A stretch of 64,000 nt of DNA, taken from contig CM034242.1 of NCBI GenBank assembly GCA_019916065.1, positions 7,188,453 through 7,252,452 of the forward strand. The letters are read 5' to 3'. Positions within the stretch are counted from its first letter, which is position 1. Every line of letters begins with the position of its first letter. The translations under genes were made by a program, and so were the position numbers. Positions 33,048 through 42,896 of this stretch are shown here, piece after piece. The notes beneath the pieces are model-generated. The model was not told the origin of the DNA. It saw only the letters and a list, made by a program, of their open reading frames with translations, and made no database searches. The stretch is from Vitellaria paradoxa. Its lineage: Eukaryota > Streptophyta > Magnoliopsida > Ericales > Sapotaceae.

Positions 33048-35843
33048 TTAAAGAGACATGAGCTTCCACCGACCATCTTCATCCTTGTACGAATAATGGA
33101 CTTCTGGTATGTTCATGATTCTGTAGTAATCATCACCTTCTTTTCTCTGTAGTGCCTTGATCAGTTCATCTTGCAGTTCGGAAAAGCCCAATTCTTTAAT
33201 CTTGCGGAGGAATTCAATTCCCACGGGCACTTTCTCCAACAATTTGCATTCTAATATGGCGAGACCTTCAAGAAGAGGCATTGCCCCCTCTTCAACTGTG
33301 ACCCATCTCAGGTGTTCCAAACCGTGGAGACTCAAATTCCTGAGCTCCCGGAATCCCCCAGCCTTGAAATGCAGAGCCTCACCATCATAGGCCTGTCGAA
33401 GCTGAAGCTCCACCAGATTCGGCAGTGCCTGAAGAGACTCCAGTGGATCAGACCTCAGGTGACTCCACCTCAACCGCAGCTTGACCAGGCTTTGCATTGA
33501 ACTTATCCACGCCGGGAGGGTCTCCATACGGCCTTGCAGCCACAGCCGTTCAAGACGTGGAGGAGAAGAGGACACAGAAACGGAATTGATATCTAAGATC
33601 TCATTCTCATCTATTGAAGTTAAATCCAGTGAGTGAAGGTTGCTCAGCTTCTCCACGGAAGAGCACAGAGCCAAACAATCTTCTCTTCTCAACTTAGTAA
33701 TTCCTAATTTCCTCAGTTGAGTCAGCTTTCCTATCTCACTCAGTGTGCTAGTATTGTGATGTGCTTCAGCAAAGCAGAGTTTTTGCAGGGACTGCAAGTC
33801 TCCCATTCCCACGGGGGCCTTGAAACCATAGGTGGCATGAAAGGGCGAACGAGATCGTTTCCTGTATCGATACACCACAAGATGGCGAAGTTTTGTGAGG
33901 TATCGGATATTTTCAGGCAATTCAGTCACATTGGCGTGCTTTAGATCCAGGGTCTCCAAGTATTGAAGCCTCCCTATTGAGCTTGGAATTGTTTTCACCC
34001 TCGTTGATCTCAAGCTTATATACCTAAGAAGGTCTAATTTCAGGATTTCATTTGGGAAAGTCTCCAAACGGGCACCCTGAAGATCCAACACCTTGAGTAG
34101 CCTAGGAGTTCTGGCAAGGAATGTTGAGAAGGGTGATTTTGCGGGCAAGTCTGCTGCCATGAAGGGCCTGAACACGAACAGAGAACGAAGCTGGGAGAAG
34201 ATCTTCCTCTCTTCCACACTGCCAAGCGTTCCATGAATTGACAAGCGCCTGATTTTGGCAATCCACGGGATGCTGTTCTCGTTGGCAATTGCTGCAAAGT
34301 TCTGTTCTCTAGACTTTGAAAGAGCAATTTCGCGCAGATGGTCGTGGACTCGACAAGCGCTAACCCTTCCATTTCTGGTGGTTTTTGAGATTTGGACTAA
34401 GCTTCGATTGACAAGCTCGTTGAGGTAACTCTCCCCGACTTCCTCTGGCGTCTGCCCTGGTCTGTCCTCTACAAATCCTTCCGCCATCCACAATCTGACT
34501 AGTCTCATACGCTTGATGATCAGGCGACCCTCAGGGAAAATGCTGAAATACAAGAAACAAGCTTTCAAGTGGAAGGGCAAATCATAATAGCTCAGTGACA
34601 GTATTCGCTTCATACTCTCGAGTCTACTGTCACCTTCTATATGAGCTCCAAGGCTGCGACGGACCTTCTCCCATTCATTTATTCTCCTTCTGTCTTTCGT
34701 CGACAGAAGTCCACCTATCGCCACAATTGAAAGTGGCAATCCTTCGCATGTTCTCAGAATGTCCCGAGAATGTTCCTCCAAGTGAGAAGGACAAGAGTCT
34801 GCTTTGAAAGCTTTTCTGCAAAAAAGAACCCAAGACTCTTCCGGAGACAATGGTTCCAGAGGATGAGAAATACCATCAAATTCGGTACTTGAGGTTTGAG
34901 CTATGTCAGCATGTCGAGTCGTTAGCAAAACCCGACTCCCCTGAGAAGCAGGGAATGCACATTTTAGGGCTTCCCATTTATCTAGACTCCATATATCATC
35001 TAAGACAATTACATACCTCTTCTCATTCAGAAATCCCCTGATCTTCATTTTCAGGCGGTCAGTAATATTGGTACTACTGCTCCCTTCACGGGTGATTCCT
35101 TGCTTGTTTTCTCCAAATAGTTGCTCACTTATGTCCTTGAGGAGATCCTCAATAGTGGATGATTGAGAAACAGTGATCCAAGCTTGGATCTGGAAATGAT
35201 TCTTGACCTTTGACTCTTCATAAACCTTTCTCACGAGGGTGGTTTTCCCCATCCCTCCCATACCAAACACCGACACAACTTTGAGTCCACCTTCACCGTC
35301 CGTGAGATGCTTGATCAGCTCCTTCCTGTGCTTGTCGATCCCGACCAGCTCAGCTTCCTCTACCAGAAGCGCGTTCCCTCTACAGTCGTTCCAGGATCTG
35401 CTGTTTAAAATGGAGGAAGACATGGATCCCTCGTCTGGACGGTATCGCCGGTGACGCTCGGAGATATCTTTCACTCTCGTTTTGATCTCTTTCATCTTGG
35501 AAGCAATCCGATGTTGAGCTTTCCAGTTGAGGATTGGTTGGAAAATCTTGAAGAAGAAAGGAAAACCCCCTTGCCTGCTGCGTTCGCGATTAGCGAGATG
35601 AAGTTTGAACTCGTCGAGCACATCTTCGGTGTCGTAGACGACATCTCTGACTTGCTTAACCCAGGCTCTGACTTCCTCGTTGGTTTCTTGGGGTGAATCT
35701 GCTGCCTTTAGGAAGGCTCTCATGCTCTCCAGCTCCTCCCTGATGTATCTAACATCTCCCTGAACATCTCTCAGCAGTTTGAGCTCCTCCTGGGACAAGG
35801 CTGCGAGGCTGTTGAGTAGAAAGGCGAGTGCACTCTCTGCCAT
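33048..35843 (-). CDS. CC-NB-LRR disease-resistance protein (RPM1-like), NLR copy A, intact
   Basis: Intracellular immune receptor of 931 residues in one exon, normal for this class. An Rx-type coiled-coil domain (1-about 130) holds the EDVID-like TEDVLDEF (72-79). NB-ARC motifs in order: P-loop GMGGMGKTT (194-202), RNBS-A NHFQIQAWITVS, kinase-2 RYVIVLDDIW (276-285), RNBS-B GSRVLLTTRH (302-311), GLPL (368-371), RNBS-D CFLYFSIFPE, and VHD (499-501) in the MHD position, a common variant. The rest (about 530-931) is leucine-rich repeats such as LRYISLRSTRVKTIPSSIGRLQ. No signal peptide or membrane segment. On the coding strand a GA tract ends 13 bases before the ATG. It is the only unbroken member of a three-copy cluster, so it is probably the functional one; the pathogen ligand is unknown. 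Confidence 0.96.
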   Translation of the reverse strand: MAESALAFLLNSLAALSQEELKLLRDVQGDVRYIREELESMRAFLKAADSPQETNEEVRAWVKQVRDVVYDTEDVLDEFKLHLANRERSRQGGFPFFFKIFQPILNWKAQHRIASKMKEIKTRVKDISERHRRYRPDEGSMSSSILNSRSWNDCRGNALLVEEAELVGIDKHRKELIKHLTDGEGGLKVVSVFGMGGMGKTTLVRKVYEESKVKNHFQIQAWITVSQSSTIEDLLKDISEQLFGENKQGITREGSSSTNITDRLKMKIRGFLNEKRYVIVLDDIWSLDKWEALKCAFPASQGSRVLLTTRHADIAQTSSTEFDGISHPLEPLSPEESWVLFCRKAFKADSCPSHLEEHSRDILRTCEGLPLSIVAIGGLLSTKDRRRINEWEKVRRSLGAHIEGDSRLESMKRILSLSYYDLPFHLKACFLYFSIFPEGRLIIKRMRLVRLWMAEGFVEDRPGQTPEEVGESYLNELVNRSLVQISKTTRNGRVSACRVHDHLREIALSKSREQNFAAIANENSIPWIAKIRRLSIHGTLGSVEERKIFSQLRSLFVFRPFMAADLPAKSPFSTFLARTPRLLKVLDLQGARLETFPNEILKLDLLRYISLRSTRVKTIPSSIGRLQYLETLDLKHANVTELPENIRYLTKLRHLVVYRYRKRSRSPFHATYGFKAPVGMGDLQSLQKLCFAEAHHNTSTLSEIGKLTQLRKLGITKLRREDCLALCSSVEKLSNLHSLDLTSIDENEILDINSVSVSSSPPRLERLWLQGRMETLPAWISSMQSLVKLRLRWSHLRSDPLESLQALPNLVELQLRQAYDGEALHFKAGGFRELRNLSLHGLEHLRWVTVEEGAMPLLEGLAILECKLLEKVPVGIEFLRKIKELGFSELQDELIKALQRKEGDDYYRIMNIPEVHYSYKDEDGRWKLMSL

Positions 35844-35851
35844 TTTTCAAC

Positions 35852-35855
<4 letters not shown>

Positions 35856-35887
<32 letters not shown>

Positions 35888-35904
35888 CCTCCCTCCCTCC
35901 CTCT
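35856..35904. repeat. CT/CCCT microsatellite in the NLR A leader
   Basis: Plus strand (CT)13 followed by CCCT units; on the NLR coding strand it is a GA-rich leader just before the ATG. The same leader recurs at 45901-45932 in front of copy B. Confidence 0.9.
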
Positions 35905-37292
35905 CAACAATGCTCTTCTCAGTGGTTCATGATATTTTGATCCTTCTGCCCTTTTTGTATTGCAGAGAATTCCCTGGTGCCCAGAAGCACCATCGAAAGT
36001 TCTATGACGGTCCTCAATGAGTGTAGTGAAAAACTGTTCAGAATAAAAAAAAAAAAGAGGGGGGGCGGGGGGATTATCACGTCAGTAACAATTTTGGGAT
36101 CGGTACTGTTGGATAAAAAATCTAATAATTTGGATACATTCATCTCTTCTCGAACTTCAAATTCTCGAGCTAATATTAAAAACAAGCTGAGCCCCAAGTC
36201 CGAGTTAAAATCTTCTCTTCGCGACAGATAATTTGCACGTTTGAGGTGCCCCTCCAAAAAAAATAATAATAATAGAAAAGAAAAAAATTAAATAGATAAA
36301 TTATCAAAAATTTTTAATTTTTTAAATTTTGTTAACTTTTTTATAAAAAAAATTAACTCTTTCTAACTTTCTCAATCTTTTATTATTTTTTTGCATTTTT
36401 TCAAAATTCATAGCAAATGCACAACAATTCAATTTCTCTTTTTTTACTTTTTATTTTTTTATTAAAATTTAACGCACAATAATCCAAACAATTTGTGATT
36501 ACAAAAATAAGTGACAAGTATACTTGTTAAGTTTGGATCAAAAAATATATCTGTCTAATATAAAAGTAAGTGTATAATTTTTTAATAAAATATCAAATTT
36601 AATTAGATTTATGTCTTACATACTATAAATACTTACATGTGATTGTGAAAAAAAAAATTCAAGAAAATATTAATATATAAAGTTGCCTATGAAATTTGTA
36701 GTGGGTTTATTGAAAAAATTAAATATAATTTTAACCAAAATAAAAAGGAAGGATAAAAATGTATTGGTATTTATTTTTGTAAAAGTAATTTTTCAATTAA
36801 ATTTAACTTGAATTTTATTAAATTTAACAATTTTTATTAATTTTGTATCTAATTCAAATCACTAAAACTTAAGGGTGGACTTTGAGTCAATGCATTTTTG
36901 AACTAAATTTCAAAAGGAATATAATATAAATATTTCATAAAAATATCAGTGTCGGACACACACAGTCCTGTTTGGCATCATAAAAAACTATTAATACTCA
37001 CTAATTTTAATTACTTTTTATACTTTTCTCCAATTAAAATTTATCACATTTCAACTTTACGTCACATCTTTCTATTTTTATTATATTTTTTACCTAATTA
37101 TTTCTCAACCAAACACCCCGATGAAGAAGGGGGCCCGAAGTTGGGGATGACTTCAGGCCCTATATTCGCGCCTAATACGATGTCGTTTGATCTTTCTTCT
37201 CGCGCCACCTGATCAACCGCATCAATTCCGGTGACGTTTTTAGACCAACGCTCCGCAGCGAATCTTGAACTTTGAAGCTAAAGCAAACCTTA
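35905..37292. other. NLR A upstream region
   Basis: 35905-36014 is homologous, inverted, to 45785-45900 in front of copy B (caccaggga, cactacaaaaagggcag / gcaatacaaaaagggcag, atatcatgaaccactgagaa), so the promoter-proximal DNA was duplicated with the gene. Beyond it is AT-rich sequence, then a remnant at about 36960-37120 with tttggcatcataaaa and accaaacacccc ends resembling a MITE. Confidence 0.6.
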
Positions 37293-37447
37293 CTTAATGA
37301 TTAAAATTACAAAAGTACCCTTAAAGTACACTTTTATGCAAAATTTATATTATACTAGCAAAATATGTTTTTGGATATTTTGATACTATCTGAAATTTAC
37401 GCATAAAAGTGTACTTTAAGGGTACTTTTGTAATTTTAATCATTAAG
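37293..37447. repeat. 55-bp near-perfect inverted repeat (hairpin element)
   Basis: Left arm 37293-37346 and right arm 37393-37447 are reverse complements over about 54-55 bases, with a one- to two-base difference near the loop (tgcaaaattt against tgcgtaaattt). The loop is about 46 bases. The outer edge reads cttaatgattaaaattacaa. A transcript would fold into a long hairpin. It could be a small foldback MITE or a siRNA source; no coding capacity. Confidence 0.93.
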
Positions 37448-39976
37448 CGTATGTTTAACGTGATATAAAACGTTAAAAAATTTTAAAAATATTTAAAAAT
37501 TTTTAAAAATTATTTAATCTTTATTTCACTATATTAATTATAAACTTATAAATTATTTTAAATTATCTTATTTTATTTTACTCAGAACACTGCCCAAATT
37601 AGGTTGGCTTAGCAACACCGTTCAAGATTTGTTGTGGAGTGTTGGCTTAAAAACTTTACCAGGATTAAGCAACCCCGTACTACGCACAAATTCAGGGGCT
37701 GAAGTCACCCCAACCTCAACCACACCCAAAGTCAAAAGCCAACAAACAAAAAGTACAATTTTAGAATTTAAGTTTGGAAATTTTTTCTTTGGGGGAACTA
37801 ACTACTACGTATTTACTAAAAAAGTTACTTCTTGTCAATATTAGGCAAGAAAAAAAAGTTAATTTTTTAATGAATAACTTTTTAATTTTTTTTTGGTCAA
37901 TTTGATATTTTTATGTTTATAGTTTAAAAAAAATTTAAAATATAAAAAAATAAATTTAATTATTAAAAAAAAACTAAAAATACTGTAGCATCTGGTGGAT
38001 AAATTTTTAGTATAAAATAATCAACTTTTACTTTTTAGGTGTTTAACAAAACACTAATTTTTGTCATTTTTCTACTTAGTTACAATAACTTATTCAACTC
38101 AAAAATTTTTTAAATTTTACCAAACACACAAAAAGTTATCTAAATTTGTTAAAAATTATGAAAAGTTATCAAAAATTTTATCAAACATCTAAAAATTATT
38201 AAAAATTACTAAAAATTATTATTTACTTTATCAAATACAGAAAATTTTACTTACCAACTTTTAATAAAAAATATTCAAAAATTACTAAATGACAAGTCAA
38301 AAGTTGAGACTTTCCGAGTGGAGTCTTAATTCTCACACTCACCCAAAAATAAAATAAATAAAATAAGAAAAGGAGTATTATTTTAAGGGTGACAGACCAG
38401 AAATGATTGATACTAAAAATCATTTAATTTTATTTTTATTGTTGACGAATTTGTTCTTCTCAATTTTTTTCTAGGACATAGATTTTCTCTCCTAAATTAA
38501 TTTTCTTTGATTTATTTATCTTCTTTTTCTCTTTTTAAAAAACAACTCTTTCTCTCTCTTTAAATTCACGTTTTTTATCCTTTTTTATTAGTGTGTGTAT
38601 ACTTTTTTGAAGAGATTTTATAAAAGCTTCCTGAAGAAAAAAATAATAATGTTAGGATGTCACCACCTCCTCATTGAAAAAAAAAATTAAATTTTTTTAT
38701 TTTTTATCAATATAAAATTTTTAATATAATATACGTTCATTATAAAATATGAAAAATAAAAGTTGCATTTAAAATAATAAAAAATTAATAAAAATTCTAA
38801 TCTCGGAATTTATAAAGTAAAATAAGAAGTTATTAATTTAATAAAAAAAATTTTTTTTGGGGGGGGGGGGGGGATAAATTTATAGCTCCAGACGAGATGA
38901 AATAGGAATGATAACAGCAACAATCAGTGGGAAAGCAAACGCTGGTGATTGATGGGTCAAAAGAATGACAAAGAGGCAATTCAATCCTCCGCGTCCACTT
39001 AAAGTGGAGGCCCTTCATTATTTACTAAAAAAATAAGAACAATTCAATCCTACGCGTCCATGGGTAAGAAAGTACCCCCACCTTAAAAATATATATATAC
39101 CAGAGGTTGAAGTAACTTTCCTGCCCTATTCCTTATTGGAACGAAAAAAAAAAAAAAAATCAAGTTGTCATTAATTTCTCGATAAATGAGACAATTTTCA
39201 TTCCAAAGACTTAAAAAAAAATAAAACACACTAAAGTGCATAAATTATAAAAGAAAAGAACTTAAGTAAAACCACTAATTTTATTACTAAGCCTCCGTTT
39301 TGATCGAAATTTGAAAAACGTTAAAAATATTAAAAATTTTTAAAAATTAAAATACCAGTTACGAGTTAAAATACCAGTTACGAACTAATAACTTTTATCA
39401 AATTTTATCATTTTTTGTTACTTCAAAAACACATCTAAAAGAAAATTATATTTTAATAGAAATTTGATTATAAAAATTAATTTTTAATTTAAATATTCTT
39501 AATAAAAGTTGTATAACAATATATTTTATTGGTATACATAAAGAAATGTCAATTTTTAGGTGATCAATTTTCAAGTTGTGAATATTGAAAACAAAAATAA
39601 GACAATTAAGTGTATGTATGTGATCATCTTGAAATTTTATCATTTTATATTACTCTTTACACTATTTCTCTCTGAGTACTTAAACTCTATAAATACATCA
39701 AATATAATAATTTATTTTAAATATTAATGGTGACATTGAATATTTTTTATCTTATTAAAGCCAACCAGCTTATCACATTGCTCATTTTATACCACGAGTT
39801 AATATAAAAGTTGATGATCAAAAAGTGCAAGGGAGATTAATAAGAAAAACAGACCAAAATTTTGTTGCATGGACTCCTATAAAATTTGTAAAATACCTAT
39901 ATTGGACACTTGTACTATATAAGTAAGCTTTTTTACGTCAATACGTACATTAATTATACAATATACATAAATACGC
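37448..39976. other. Distal NLR A flank, inverted-duplicated with the copy B flank
   Basis: No gene. 38870-39020 matches 44130-44275 on the opposite strand (aggattgaattgc, cattcttttgacccatcaat, cccactgattg). 39420-39700 matches 42930-43260 inverted (acttgaaaattgatca, attaagaatatttaaattaa). A poly-G run of 15 lies at 38859-38873 directly after a poly-A/poly-T stretch, and an 18-bp tandem (aaaataccagttacgaac-like) lies near 39347-39384. Confidence 0.6.
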
Positions 39977-40023
39977 TTGACCAAATCTAATTACAAAATT
40001 AGGCTAGGTGTTGTCATTTGGGG

Positions 40024-40750
40024 CGATGACACCAATGTTACAACTTGCAAAAACACTATATCGCTGGCTCCACCAATAATAGCTCTCGGTGTCATTATCA
40101 CAATTAACGACGTCCTGCTACATTTTGCAATGCCAACTAACAACACTTTGTACGAAATGAATTGGAGGCGAATCTCGAGATGGAAATGATTAGAAGAATA
40201 AGAGTCCGAGAGTGAGATTGGAGGATTGGGAATCCGATCTAGAGCATAACACTGAGTTCGTGCTTTCTAATGCTGGATTGAATTGTTTAAATCTAATTAT
40301 CGGAAGGTAGCGAATCAATTTGTTGGACTTGTGGTTTGATTTTTTAGTCTAATCTTCGATCGCTAATCAATCGGTGTTTCAAATCGGGGAGAGAAAGGTA
40401 GAGTGAGGGAGATATAATGCCTTGCATGCGTATCTGGATCGCCAGATGGAGCACTTGATGGAGTGCAAGCCATAGTCGAAGGCTGAGGTCAAGATGCTCT
40501 ACGATCAAGCCAGGGCTATTCTGGTTGAGGAGTGGAATGTACAGCCAGTGAAGTTTTCGATCACTGTGTGTGGTGATATTCATAGACAATTTAGGATCTG
40601 ATCTAGTTGTTTCGGATAGGCGAAAATGCTCTAGAGTGTAAGTTTCAAAGTGTCGTTTGTTGGCGTTATGATGAGTACAGGATGTCGTCAGTTGGGATAG
40701 CGAGATGCCAGAGGATGTCGTCAAGAGATGTAGCGACATATGGTGTCATC
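40024..40750. mobile_element. Possible gene-capturing element around the PP2A fragment
   Basis: The words ggggcgatgacacca (from 40020) and, reverse complemented, ggggtcgatgacacca (to about 40755) face each other across the PP2A fragment. Direct repeats actaacaacact lie at about 40137 and 40756. This could be a Pack-type element, but the inverted repeats are short and the target duplication unclear. Confidence 0.3.
40417..40636 (+). pseudogene. Fragment of a PP2A catalytic-subunit gene (5' exon)
   Basis: In shifting frames the plus strand reads HAYLDRQMEHLMECKP, a stop, then [39 protein letters not shown] and LFRIGENAL. This is the N-terminus of the serine/threonine phosphatase 2A catalytic subunit, including the metal-binding GDIHG motif (here GDIHR). 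Damage: one base lost just after the ATG (40417), a TAG after KP, the Gly to Arg change in GDIHG, and a frame loss after QF. The end, gagt/gtaagtttc, looks like a retained splice donor, so the piece was copied from genomic DNA, not from spliced RNA. No other PP2A exon is seen nearby. Confidence 0.85.
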
Positions 40751-40759
40751 GACCCCACT

Positions 40760-42453
40760 AACAACACTGAGCACATTTTTTCAAATTCTTTCATTACATC
40801 ATATTTACGTTTATTGTATAATAAATATATATATTAAGGTAAAAATCCCTATATAAGTAGGGTATGGATGTGTCCAATGTCAACGCGTCTAGTTGGACAT
40901 GTGCTCAGCATGGGTATGATACATGTAAACTTCACACAACTATGATTTTCCTCTAATCAAATTATTCCACATGTATTGTAGATCTTAAGGTCAATTCTCA
41001 TAATTAATTATAAAAATTATTAAGCAATTGATAGAAATTTGATAAACGAGAATCACGAAATATAGCAGAATACAATTACGCATATAATTATAATGTAAAT
41101 AATCTTGTTTTTAATACGTCGATCAGTTAGACTGACCAAAATTCATATTGTTGGATCGGATAGAGTCTCAATCGTGATCGTTCGGTTAATCTATGAATAA
41201 CCTTACCAAGATCAATGTATTAATGTATTAAGGCCCAGAGTGTCCATGTCATACCTAGGTGGAGAGTAGCAAAAGCCATCACAGCGCTCTTAGATACCAG
41301 GGCAATTACTTTTTTGTGGCACCCACTATGAAATTATGCTCATTCCTTTATCGGAGTACGTGCATGGGTTTGTGGCTTGTCCGCTATATTTTGTCACACA
41401 CTGGGTTTTGGGTCACAAGAAATGGCAATTCGGTTTTTTTTTGGGTATGGACTGAGATTGATATTACAAATGAGTTCTTATATTAGTTGTTAAGTGATTT
41501 TGCACCTATCCCACTCCTAAAAACTAATTCATTACAATTATATATAAATCACTAATTTCTTTTAAAAAACTCAAAAATTTTCCATTTTAATGTTTGGTGT
41601 TGGCATTGGTGAATCTTTTAACATAAATCCATCCTAAATCTTAATCCAAATAAGTATGATATTTTATGTCTTATTATATAATATTTCAACCCGTGCCTTG
41701 ACGCAGGAGTCGAAGCTTTATGGTTTAGGGAGATTGGTGCTGACGCTCCAAAAGCTACAAAAAAAACATTTGGCAATTCTGACGATAAGATTGACTGTTA
41801 AGTTTTCTGTGTTTGCTTACCAAGTCTTGGCAAATAATTAATTTGCTGAAAATTAATTTGCTCCAGGCCCGTTTGGTGTGTAATAATTTACTGAAAATCT
41901 CAAAAAATCTCTATAAGAGGCTGTTTGACCGAACTTCTAAATACCAAAACTCATCAAAAGTTACAAAAAGTTTGTACTTTCTTCCAATTAAATTTTGTCA
42001 CATATCACCTTTACATCAAATTTTTATACTTTTATTATACTTTTTGGACAATTTTTTTCAACCAAACACCCCTAAATCTCTGTTAACTTTATATCATATC
42101 AATTTTTTTCTCTCACTGCACACATTACGAACTCTCTCCAAAGCACAATTTATCTCATTTTTTCTTACTCCAAACAACCCATAGTTTCAGTTCTTATATT
42201 TGTACTCTCTCTCTCTCTCTGTCTCGCTCTCTCTCTCCCCTTACTTATATCAGGCGTCGCTTTGACACTGACTTTAGGCTTTTGTTGGCAAACCAGAAAC
42301 CGCCAAAGTCTTAAAAAACAATTTCGGTCCTAACTTGGATCAATCATATACAAGAATAACTTCTATATTATAATAATTTACAATTTTTTTTTCTAGTCTC
42401 GTTCTAAAAAAAACTTGTTCTCTATATAATAATAATAATACCAATAAGACTAA
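40760..42453. other. Spacer between PP2A fragment and NLR B
   Basis: Contains the start of the B/C duplicated unit (about 41590; ttggcattggtgaatctttt recurs at 48351), the coding-like fragment at 41691-41806, and a MITE-like patch (41868-42185, cccgtttggtgtgtaata to actccaaacaaccc). The CT run at 42206-42236 is a microsatellite. No intact gene. Confidence 0.5.
41691..41806 (+). pseudogene. Unrecognised coding-like fragment, duplicated at 48830-48921
   Basis: One frame reads CLDAGVEALWFREIGADAPKA and runs to a stop; the second copy reads CLDAGVEALWFREIGANAAK and ends FGKSNDEV. Base changes between copies leave much of the reading intact. I do not recognise the parent protein. It looks like the last exon of a gene carried along with the NLR duplication. 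Confidence 0.4.
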
Positions 42454-42893
42454 GGGTGTTTTTGGTGCACCAACATTTGATGAAAATCTCTGAAATTTTC
42501 TGAAAATCTCTATAAAATATTATACATTCCTGCCTTCTTAAAATTAAAAAAACATTCAATATCTTTTCAAAAAAAAGTTAATAACTAGAATTCGGTTACT
42601 CAAATAGCAAAAATTTTTTCGTCATTCTCACCATGGACTCCTAAACTACCAAATGACACCACTTTGACTATTTTTGTGGCATTTTTAAAACCGTCCAAAC
42701 AGATTGTAATGTAAAGAAATATGATTGCTTAAAATTTTGAATCCGTCGAAACGGAATTCCAATCCGTCAGAATGAAATTTCACTATTCATCTCAAAAAAA
42801 CGCAATTTGAGCAGCATGCACCAAACACCAAAAATTTCCTCAAACCACATTTTATTTCATTTTTGGTCACTTTTTAGAGCTCCAAACGGAACC
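42454..42893. mobile_element. Tourist-like MITE, copy 2 (TAA target site)
   Basis: About 440 bp flanked by TAA at 42451-42453 and 42894-42896. Left end GGGTGTTTTTGGTGCACCAA; right end reverse complemented GGTTCCGTTTGGAGCTC. The interior matches 20199-20700 (ctagaattcggttactcaaa, attttttcgtcattctcacc). It lies in the B upstream flank and I see no equivalent before copy C at about 49160, so it probably entered after that duplication. Confidence 0.75.
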
Positions 42894-42896
42894 TAA

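Noticed and set aside
34040..34372. Second minus-strand frame of 110 codons within NLR A
   Set aside because: It is a different-frame shadow of the 931-codon NLR.
40344..40739. 131-codon minus-strand frame
   Set aside because: It is antisense to the PP2A fragment, which explains its length.
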